Source: Thermoplasmata archaeon
Lineage (GTDB): Archaea; Thermoplasmatota; Thermoplasmata; Lutacidiplasmatales; UBA184
Assembly (NCBI GenBank): GCA_021798195.1
Contig: JAJZYH010000007.1
Coordinates: 1 to 38,461 of the forward strand
Length of the DNA stretch: 38,461 nt
Direction: 5' to 3'
Each line of letters begins with the position of its first letter. Position 1 is the stretch's first letter. A model generated the notes under the pieces. The model was not told the origin of the DNA. It made no database searches and saw nothing but the letters and a program-made list of their open reading frames with translations. A program made the translations under genes and the position numbers. Shown one piece after another: positions 30,018-36,794 of this stretch.

Positions 30018-31568
30018 ATGTCTCCTCCCAGGGGGAATCGGTTGAGCGAGGATCGCACGGAGGGGCTTCCCGCAGGGCCCTCCGAACTCGACACATTCCT
30101 GCGTCGCCCGGGCCCCTGCGCCCTGGTGATCCGGGGGGCGCCGGGCACGGGGAAGAGCACCCTCGCCCTCACCCTCCTCGCGAGCTTCCCCGGACGCCGG
30201 ATCCTGGTGACCAGTCGGGTGGGTGAGGAGGAGGTGCGGGCCCAGTACCCCTGGCTCCCCCGGGGAGCCCCGGGACCCGGGGGAGCCATCGAGGTGGTGG
30301 ACCTCTCCCGGGTCCCCGAGAGGGCGGCGAGCGAAGCATCCACCGCGGGACCGGCCCGGGAAATCGGGGGCGCGGGCTCCCGCCTTTCCGAGGAGGAGCT
30401 CCCCGGGCTCCGATGGCTTCCCCTCCCCCTGCGACGGGTCTGGAAGGCGCTCTCCTACGACCAGCCCACGATGCTGGCCATCGACAGTTGGGACTCCATC
30501 GTGGAGCAGTACGTGGGCCCGTCCGTGGGCCGAGAGAGGGACCTCCCGGATCGGGAGGAACTGGAGCGGGTCCTCCTCCGGCTTCTCCAGGTGGGGTCCA
30601 TCCACCTGGTGATGGTCCTGGAGCGAGAAGAGCCGAACCACCTGGATTTCATGGTCGACGCGGTGGCGGTCACTTCGCAGGACCTCGTGGATGAGAGACT
30701 GGAGCGGTGGTTGCGGCTGGTGAAGGTGCGGGGGACACCTCTCCAGAGTCCCGTGACCCCCTTCACCCTCCATGAGGCGCGATTCACCCCCATCGAACCC
30801 GTCGCGGCGGCGGCGCCCCCGCTCCCCCGGGAGTGCGACCCGTCCCCGGGCGCCCGGCCCGGCTGGATCTGGCCGGGGAATTCGGACTACGCCCAGGCCT
30901 TCGGCTGGCTTCCCCTGGGACGCTACTCCCTCGTCGGGCTCGACCCCGTGGCGCCGGAGTTCATGATCCGGATCCTGAACCTCCCGGTGGGGATCCATGC
31001 ACTTTCCCACGGCTCGCGCATCCTCTACGTCCCCTCGTTGAGCTCCCTCAAGGGGGAGGTGGTGGCCGCCTTCCAGCACATCCTTCCGGCCGAGGAGTTC
31101 GAGCGCCGGGTCCTCATCCTCTCCCCCAACCCCGCGCCGGACCGCCCGTGGGAGGTCTCGCCGGCCTACGTCTCGGGGATGGCCCGGGACCGGACGAGCC
31201 CCGTCCCGCCCATCACGAACCTCGTGGGGCACTTCCTCGAGGAGGGGGCCACCCCGGACCAGCCCAGCCTGGGCGTCATCAACCTGGCGAGCTTCCGGGT
31301 GCTGAGCGACCTCATGGGGAACCGGCTGACCCCCGACACCCTCCCCGGGCTCATCCAGGCCGAGCTGCAAGGGAAACCCACGCATTTCGTCCTGTACGGC
31401 CAGAGGGGAGACCCTCTCCTCGAGTCCATGTCGGGCCTCGCGTCGGTGCACCTGGAGTTCCGGAACCGCCACGGGAGGGTATTCCTCCGGGGCCTTCTGC
31501 CGCACACCCCCAACTACGTCATGGAGGCCCGGGGGACGCGCCCGTACAGCCTGGTCCCCGTGGTGTGA
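30018..31568 (+). CDS. RecA-superfamily (GvpD/KaiC-like) ATPase
   Basis: A 516-residue protein with a Walker A GAPGTGKST (40-48) in a RecA/KaiC-type core and a Walker B-like MLAIDSWDSI. The rest resembles archaeal GvpD-family regulators: VINLASFRVLSD and PGLIQAELQGKPTHFVLYG. GvpD is a haloarchaeal repressor of gas-vesicle genes; no other gas-vesicle gene is present, so a general signalling or regulatory role is inferred. An in-frame TTG eight codons later is an alternative start, since the GATTTATGG box at 29998 is only 14-20 bases before the ATG at 30018. Confidence 0.7.
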   Translation: MSPPRGNRLSEDRTEGLPAGPSELDTFLRRPGPCALVIRGAPGTGKSTLALTLLASFPGRRILVTSRVGEEEVRAQYPWLPRGAPGPGGAIEVVDLSRVPERAASEASTAGPAREIGGAGSRLSEEELPGLRWLPLPLRRVWKALSYDQPTMLAIDSWDSIVEQYVGPSVGRERDLPDREELERVLLRLLQVGSIHLVMVLEREEPNHLDFMVDAVAVTSQDLVDERLERWLRLVKVRGTPLQSPVTPFTLHEARFTPIEPVAAAAPPLPRECDPSPGARPGWIWPGNSDYAQAFGWLPLGRYSLVGLDPVAPEFMIRILNLPVGIHALSHGSRILYVPSLSSLKGEVVAAFQHILPAEEFERRVLILSPNPAPDRPWEVSPAYVSGMARDRTSPVPPITNLVGHFLEEGATPDQPSLGVINLASFRVLSDLMGNRLTPDTLPGLIQAELQGKPTHFVLYGQRGDPLLESMSGLASVHLEFRNRHGRVFLRGLLPHTPNYVMEARGTRPYSLVPVV

Positions 31569-31607
31569 CGGGGGCCGGTGGGTTTGTGAAATCCATTCCC
31601 TCGCCGT

Positions 31608-31616
31608 CTTAAATAT
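31608..31616 (+). promoter_or_regulatory. TATA box of the ABC exporter operon
   Basis: CTTAAATAT ends about 27 bases before the ATG at 31643. The spacing fits a leaderless or nearly leaderless transcript and argues against the GTG at 31622. Confidence 0.55.
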
Positions 31617-31642
31617 CCCCAGTGGGTCGCCGGGGGCCCTCC

Positions 31643-32572
31643 ATGACGACCCCCGCCCTCTCCGCCCGCGAGGTGAAGAAGGTCTACCGGCCCCGCAACC
31701 GGCCGGAGGTCCCGGCGCTCAAGGGGGTCTCCCTGGAGGTCGGCCGGGGAGAACGGGTGGGCCTCCTGGGCCGGAACGGGGCGGGGAAGACCACGTTCCT
31801 CAAGATCGCCTCGACGCTCCTCCGGCCCACCAGCGGCGAGATCACCATCTTCGGGCACGATGTGATGGCACATCCCGAGGAGGTCCGGCCCCTCATCGCG
31901 GTGGTCCCCCAGGAGGGGAAGCCCTTCTTCCACCTCACGCCCCGGGAGCAGGTCTACACGTACCTCCGGACCCGGGGGTTCTCCCGGGAGTCCGCCCGGA
32001 CCCGCACCGAGGAGGCCATCGAACAGATGGGGCTCGGCGAGGTGGCCGACCGGCTCAACGTGACCCTTTCGGGAGGCCAGATGCAGCGCGCCATGGTGGC
32101 CACCATCATCGCCACCGAGGCGCCGCTCTTGTTCCTCGACGAACCCACCATCGGGATGGACCCGTTCGCCCGCCGGGGGGTCTGGGACTCGCTGCGCCGC
32201 CTCACCCGGAAGGGGTCCACCATCCTCCTCACCACTCACTACCTCGACGAGGCGGAGGTGCTCTCGGACCACATCTACATCGTGGACCGGGGGAAGGTCC
32301 TCGCCGCCGGGACGGCGGAGGAGCTCAAGCGGAAGACCGGAGGGACCCTGCGGGTCTCCATCCGGGGGGCGAACCACATGCGGGAGGGCTTCCGATCGTT
32401 CGGGGACCTGATCGTCGAGGATGACACCTTCCACATCATCACCGAGCCGCCCCGGGTCCCCGAGATCATGCAGACGGCCCTGGACCAGAAGCTCTCCGTG
32501 ACCGTGGGTCCCGTGACGCTGGAGGAGGCGTTCCTCCGCCTCGTGGGGAGGTCCATCAACGATGAATCCTGA
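31643..32572 (+). CDS. ABC transporter ATPase (ABC-2 exporter type)
   Basis: A 309-residue ATPase driving export by the two following permeases. Walker A GRNGAGKTT (43-51), Q-loop around VVPQEG, signature LSGGQ (142-146), Walker B LLFLDEPT (162-169) and H-loop H199 are complete. The DrrA/CcmA-like C-terminal domain (240-309) is typical of ABC-2 drug, lipid or polysaccharide exporters. It overlaps the first permease gene by 11 bases. Substrate is unknown; antibiotics, lipids or surface glycans are possible. TATA spacing fixed the start codon. Confidence 0.95.
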   Translation: MTTPALSAREVKKVYRPRNRPEVPALKGVSLEVGRGERVGLLGRNGAGKTTFLKIASTLLRPTSGEITIFGHDVMAHPEEVRPLIAVVPQEGKPFFHLTPREQVYTYLRTRGFSRESARTRTEEAIEQMGLGEVADRLNVTLSGGQMQRAMVATIIATEAPLLFLDEPTIGMDPFARRGVWDSLRRLTRKGSTILLTTHYLDEAEVLSDHIYIVDRGKVLAAGTAEELKRKTGGTLRVSIRGANHMREGFRSFGDLIVEDDTFHIITEPPRVPEIMQTALDQKLSVTVGPVTLEEAFLRLVGRSINDES

Positions 32573-33338
32573 GATGGAGGCCCCCCGGGTGCGCCGGTCC
32601 CCCTGGACGGGTCTCCCCGGGTTCTTCGGCACCGAGTCCCGGGTCCAGCTCCACGAGACCCCCTCCCTGGTGAGCGCCCTGGTGATCCAGGTCATCTTCC
32701 TGGTCTTCGTCTGGCTCCTCGCCCCCCCCTCGTACCGCGTCTACGCCGTGGTGGGCGCCATCGTGTTCTCCATCTTCACGGTGGGGGAACGGGTCCAGAA
32801 CGAGGCCGCCTACATCCGCCTGGACCACAAGCTCAACGAGCTCTACCATGCCTCTCCGCTCGCCCCGGAGTCCTACTTCGTGGGGATGGCCGCGGGGGTC
32901 CTCGTCCTCTACCTTCCCCCGGTCCTCATGCTCGTCGTCATCCTCGAGCTGGTCCACCCCCTCACGGCCCTCCCCGCCCTGGTCTTCCTGGCCTCCCTGG
33001 CCGGGATCTGGCTCTTCTCCTCCTCCATGGGGTACATCATCTCCACCCTCTTCCGGGACCTCCGGGCCATCTGGCCCTACTCGAGCCTCCTGTTCAACCT
33101 CTTCGGGGTGCTCCCCCCGGTCTTCTATCCCCTCGCGGCGTTCCCGGGGCCCCTCCAGCCCGTGGCCCTCCTCATGCCGCCCAGCGCGGTCGCCGCCCTC
33201 ATGATGGACGTGATGGGAGTGGCCCCCCTGGCCCACGGCCCCCTGATCCTCGCCGTGGGGGGGCTCCTGGTGGAGTGCGTCGGGGTCACCCTGTTGGGGC
33301 TCCGCTGGGCCCGTCGGTCGGCCCGGGAGGGCGGATGA
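32562..33338 (+). CDS. ABC-2 permease, first subunit
   Basis: A 258-residue ABC-2 type membrane subunit with about six spans, beginning near residue 40 (SLVSALVIQVIFLVFVWLL). A cytosolic coupling-helix region LDHKLNELYHASPLAPESYFVGMAAG and the loop MGYIISTLFRDLRAIWPYSSLLFNLFGVLPPVFYPLAAFP match the family. It overlaps the ATPase by 11 bases and the second permease by four bases (ATGA). Two non-identical permeases imply a heterodimeric exporter. Confidence 0.9.
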   Translation: MNPEMEAPRVRRSPWTGLPGFFGTESRVQLHETPSLVSALVIQVIFLVFVWLLAPPSYRVYAVVGAIVFSIFTVGERVQNEAAYIRLDHKLNELYHASPLAPESYFVGMAAGVLVLYLPPVLMLVVILELVHPLTALPALVFLASLAGIWLFSSSMGYIISTLFRDLRAIWPYSSLLFNLFGVLPPVFYPLAAFPGPLQPVALLMPPSAVAALMMDVMGVAPLAHGPLILAVGGLLVECVGVTLLGLRWARRSAREGG

Positions 33339-34111
33339 CCGCAGCGGCGCTTCCGGGGGATTCCCCCCGGGTGCCCCGCGAGGGCCGGGTCTTCCCCGGG
33401 TTCGCCTTCATGGGCTGGCGCTGGATCTCCCGGAACCCCGCCGCCGCCATCGCTCCCGTCCTCGTCCCGTTCATCTTCCTCTACTTCCTGCGCCTGGTCT
33501 CCCCGGCCTCGTACTTCCCGGCCGAGGTGGTGGGCGCCATGCTCTTCACCACCCAGAACATCGGCAACTGGGTCCTGGGGGACTCCGCCACCTGGCGCAT
33601 CGAGAACGCGATCCAGGACATGTTCATCGCCTCCCCCCTGGGGAAGCTCCGCTACCTCCTGGGGATCGCCGTCTCGAACCTCATCCCGGCGGTCCCGGCC
33701 CTCGCGGTGATGGCGGGTCTTCTCGTCTGGGTCACCCCGGGCGGGATTCCATGGGTGGGATGGCTCGCCCTCCTGGGGTCCATCCTGGTCCTCTGGGTGG
33801 TGGCCTCCGCCATCGGGATCATGATGTCCAGCCGGATCCAGTCCCGGCGCGAGGTCTGGCCCGTGGGGAACCTCACCTTCACGACCCTGGGGATGCTCTC
33901 CCCGCTGTACTATCCCCTCTCGGTCCTCCCCCCCGCATGGCAGGTGGCGGCCCTGTTCTTCCCCTCCACCTACGCCGCCCTCCTGGCCCGGGGGGCCATG
34001 GGGCTGGGAAGCGGGGGACCCTTCCCTCTCCCCTGGGACGGCGTGCTCCTGGGAGTCCTCGCGGTCATCGGGACCGTGGTCGCCCTGCACTACTACCGCT
34101 GGGGCGAATAG
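33335..34111 (+). CDS. ABC-2 permease, second subunit
   Basis: A 258-residue ABC-2 permease paired with the preceding one. The coupling region IENAIQDMFIASPLGKLRYLLGIAVSNL and GNLTFTTLGMLSPLYYPLSVLPPAWQ resemble subunit one, so the two arose by duplication. About six spans. The ATG overlaps the first permease's stop. Its last 19 bases overlap the 3' end of the convergent surface-protein gene. Confidence 0.9.
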   Translation: MTAAALPGDSPRVPREGRVFPGFAFMGWRWISRNPAAAIAPVLVPFIFLYFLRLVSPASYFPAEVVGAMLFTTQNIGNWVLGDSATWRIENAIQDMFIASPLGKLRYLLGIAVSNLIPAVPALAVMAGLLVWVTPGGIPWVGWLALLGSILVLWVVASAIGIMMSSRIQSRREVWPVGNLTFTTLGMLSPLYYPLSVLPPAWQVAALFFPSTYAALLARGAMGLGSGGPFPLPWDGVLLGVLAVIGTVVALHYYRWGE

Positions 34112-36606
34112 AGGCGGGACTGCGGAGGTGCCCCGGGGGGCGCGGGGGGAGGAGGAACCCCTCCCCGTGCGTTTGAGGAGCGTCCCTGCCGCCGGTAGAG
34201 GATGAGAAAGACCACAGCCAACAGCGCACTGACACCCGCAATGCCCAGCCCCAGCCCGACCCACAGGGCAGCGAGCCCCGGGGAGGATGCGTTCGACGGG
34301 CCCGTGAGGTTGGTGGCCAGGAGGCCCAGGACCCCCGGGCCGGCCACCAGGAGCCCGTTCTGCGTGGGGACAAGGGCGCTGACGCCGACCCGTGGGTCCT
34401 GGAGCACACCGGCCGGAAGGAGTCCGGTGGAGTCCTCCCACCCGCCCGTCTGCGGGTCGTACTGCGCCAGGATCCCGGAGCCTCCCCGGGCGGACCCCGT
34501 CCCGCCCATCCAGATCTCCCCGCTCCAGGAGGAGACGACCTGGGGGGACCAACCGGGAGGAATGAGGCCGGACAGGTTGGCATAGCTCCCGTTGGTGAGG
34601 TCGTACCGGGCGAAGTACGGAAGACCCGGCGCACCCGGGGCTCCGTAGCTGCCCACCAGGTACTCGAAGTTCCCGTCGAGGGCCGCCCATTTCACGAACG
34701 CCCCTCCCAGGCAGATCCGGGCGAGCGTCGAGGAGGCGTTCGTGGAGGGAACATACGCCGCGATCTCCACCTCCCCCCCGTAGAGGGTCCCGCCGGAGCG
34801 GCAGTTCACCAGGGCGCTCCCCACCAGGATGAATGCACTGCCGTTGTAATCGTCGCCCCACCAGGTGACGTTGTAGGAGGCGATCCCGCTCTGGATGGGT
34901 GTCACCGTTCCCGTGGAAGGATCGAGCGCGTCGAGCACTCCGTTGTACTGGAAGTCGTATCCCTCCAGGAGGAAGACCTGGCCGCCGAAGGAGGCCATGT
35001 AGTACCCCCGGGTGGTGCCCGGGATCCCGGCCCCCAGGACCGTCCAGTCCCGCGTCTGGGGCTCGAAGAGGCCCAGGAGCGGGGTGGGGTCGAGGGCCGA
35101 CCGCGTCCCCACCGCGAGGAACCCGTCGGGTCCCACCGCCCACTCGCTGATCCAGGACCCGCTCTCGTCCCATGCCGAGGGCGGAGCGATGGACCGGGCG
35201 ACGCCCTGGCAGGTGTCCACCCATTCCACCGAGGGGGCTTGCCAGCCGTATCCACCCAGCAGGGAGGTGCACCCCTGGCTGGCGCCTCCCTGGGGGTCCG
35301 GCGCCTGCGAGAAGTCCGGGGAGAGCGGGAGGAAGCGTCCCGAGGAGGTGGAGTAGGCGGTGAACTCTGCCCCGGGGGAGACCGGGGAGAACCCACCCCC
35401 CAGGAAGACGGAACCTCCCGCATAGACCGCGCCGGCGAGGTGGGGGAAGGGCACCGTGCCGGCCACGTCCAGGCTCGTCGTGAGCGAGGTGTAGGTCCCG
35501 GAGGAGAGGTTGAGGAAGCCCGCGTCCGCCACGGGAACCGCGTAGAGGAACGGGTTCTCTCCGGCCACGAAGAGCCCCGCCCCGGGGGTGGGTACCAGGG
35601 CCGAGAGGGCGCAGCCGGGGCAGGATTCATTGGCGGAGAGGTAGCCCGTGAGATTGACGGTACGGCCCGTGAGGTTCGCCGCGAGGGGGATCTCGCCCAG
35701 GAGCACCTGGGGGCGGGGGGAAACGAGGGCCACGAAGAGGGTCCGTCCCGACGCCGCGAATGCCGTGGGCCTCACTCCCGCCCGGGTCCAGTTGGAGGGG
35801 AGGGCATCCAGCGGGTGATAGGAGAACCCTCCCGAAGAGGAGGGCTCCATGAGGCCCAGCTCGGGGCCCCGGGGGGTCGCGAAGAACAGGGTGAAGCTCC
35901 CCGGAAAAAGACCGGGGGTGGGGGCGATCCCGGCGATGCCCGTGACCCCGGGAGGGAGGTTCCCCGAGAGATCCTCGAGGAGTCCGGTGCTGAGGTTCCA
36001 GGAGAGGAGCCCTTCCCCCTGGGCGATGGCTCCCGCCACCACGGCATTGCCCCCCACGATGGCGAGGGGTCCCAGGCTCGGCGTCGCGGCCTCGGTGAAG
36101 TTCCGCGGGAGGGGGGTGCCAAGGTCCCAGGAGGTCCCTGTCGTGTTCACCACGCCAAGGAGATCCCGGGTCCCGTTCTCCCCCGCCAGGGCAAGGCAGC
36201 CGCAAAGGGGATCGTACCCCAGGGCGCGGATGCTGGTTTGCGGGTCCTGGAAGGCACCTGGGATCCGGTAGGACTGGTCCGTGAGGGAGTTCCCGGTGAC
36301 GTTGTAGAGCTCCAGGGCATTGGCGAGGGTCCGCGCCCCCGCCACCTCGACGCCCCCCGGGGCGGCGGAGAGGGCGCTGATCCCCAACCAGCCATCCGTG
36401 GAGGTCCCCGCGCTCAGGTCCCGGTACTGGAAGCTGGGGGAGGTCCCGGGCCGAGAGGAAAGGGGATGCGGAGAGGCGGACAAGCCGGAGGCTTCTGCCG
36501 GGGCGGCCCCCGGAAATGGAGCCAGGGCTGCCAAGAGCAGGAAGGAGGCCGCCACGAGGAGAGTGACCGTCGTGCCCCCGCGGAGGCGAGCCTGTGGAGG
36601 TTGCAC
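34093..36606 (-). CDS. Large exported propeller-like surface protein with C-terminal anchor
   Basis: An 837-residue surface protein. From the GTG at 36606, residues 8-38 give a fine signal peptide (basic GTT, hydrophobic LLVAASFLLLAALAPFPG, then AEASG). The body has repeated beta units (LFVAGENPFLYAVPV, VFLGGGFSPV, FLLEGYDFQYNG, NGLLVAGPGVLGLLATN) suggesting a beta-propeller, plus more than a dozen Asn-x-Ser/Thr sequons. Near the C-terminus, a membrane span (WVGLGLGIAGVSALLAVVFLIL) and basic Pro-rich tail anchor it. Kelch-type or YVTN-type propellers are possible families. A TATA box 25-32 bases upstream fixes the GTG as a leaderless start. The ends overlap the ABC permease by 19 bases. Confidence 0.8.
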   Translation of the reverse strand: MQPPQARLRGGTTVTLLVAASFLLLAALAPFPGAAPAEASGLSASPHPLSSRPGTSPSFQYRDLSAGTSTDGWLGISALSAAPGGVEVAGARTLANALELYNVTGNSLTDQSYRIPGAFQDPQTSIRALGYDPLCGCLALAGENGTRDLLGVVNTTGTSWDLGTPLPRNFTEAATPSLGPLAIVGGNAVVAGAIAQGEGLLSWNLSTGLLEDLSGNLPPGVTGIAGIAPTPGLFPGSFTLFFATPRGPELGLMEPSSSGGFSYHPLDALPSNWTRAGVRPTAFAASGRTLFVALVSPRPQVLLGEIPLAANLTGRTVNLTGYLSANESCPGCALSALVPTPGAGLFVAGENPFLYAVPVADAGFLNLSSGTYTSLTTSLDVAGTVPFPHLAGAVYAGGSVFLGGGFSPVSPGAEFTAYSTSSGRFLPLSPDFSQAPDPQGGASQGCTSLLGGYGWQAPSVEWVDTCQGVARSIAPPSAWDESGSWISEWAVGPDGFLAVGTRSALDPTPLLGLFEPQTRDWTVLGAGIPGTTRGYYMASFGGQVFLLEGYDFQYNGVLDALDPSTGTVTPIQSGIASYNVTWWGDDYNGSAFILVGSALVNCRSGGTLYGGEVEIAAYVPSTNASSTLARICLGGAFVKWAALDGNFEYLVGSYGAPGAPGLPYFARYDLTNGSYANLSGLIPPGWSPQVVSSWSGEIWMGGTGSARGGSGILAQYDPQTGGWEDSTGLLPAGVLQDPRVGVSALVPTQNGLLVAGPGVLGLLATNLTGPSNASSPGLAALWVGLGLGIAGVSALLAVVFLILYRRQGRSSNARGGVPPPPAPPGAPPQSRLYSPQR

Positions 36607-36630
36607 GGCGGGGTGCAGGCAGGGAGGAGG

Positions 36631-36640
36631 ATTATAAACC
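36631..36640 (-). promoter_or_regulatory. TATA box of the propeller surface protein
   Basis: The minus-strand TTTATAAT sits about 25-32 bases before the GTG at 36606. This spacing and the resulting signal peptide agree on a leaderless transcript. Confidence 0.55.
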
Positions 36641-36678
36641 CCCGGTCCCGACACGCCCCCTCCCCTGTCGTAATTCAC

Positions 36679-36701
36679 GGATGGAACGCTCCGTTCCATC
36701 C
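36679..36701. promoter_or_regulatory. Perfect 10+3+10 palindrome between the surface-protein genes
   Basis: Arms GGATGGAACG and CGTTCCATCC are separated by CTC. It lies 12-18 bases upstream of the plus-strand TATA box and about 40-60 upstream of the minus-strand one. A dimeric transcription factor site controlling both genes is likely; an RNA hairpin is the alternative. Confidence 0.55.
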
Positions 36702-36710
36702 TTCGGCATG

Positions 36711-36719
36711 TTGATATAC
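36711..36719 (+). promoter_or_regulatory. TATA-like box for the PKD surface protein
   Basis: TTGATATAC is the only AT-rich island before the ATG at 36795. It would give a leader of about 50 bases including the GAGGGA ribosome binding site. Confidence 0.4.
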
Positions 36720-36794
36720 CCAACCGGGGTCCGACTCGGCAGTCCATGCCACGGCACGGTAGTCAACCGGGCGGGCACGGAACGAGGGACCAGC

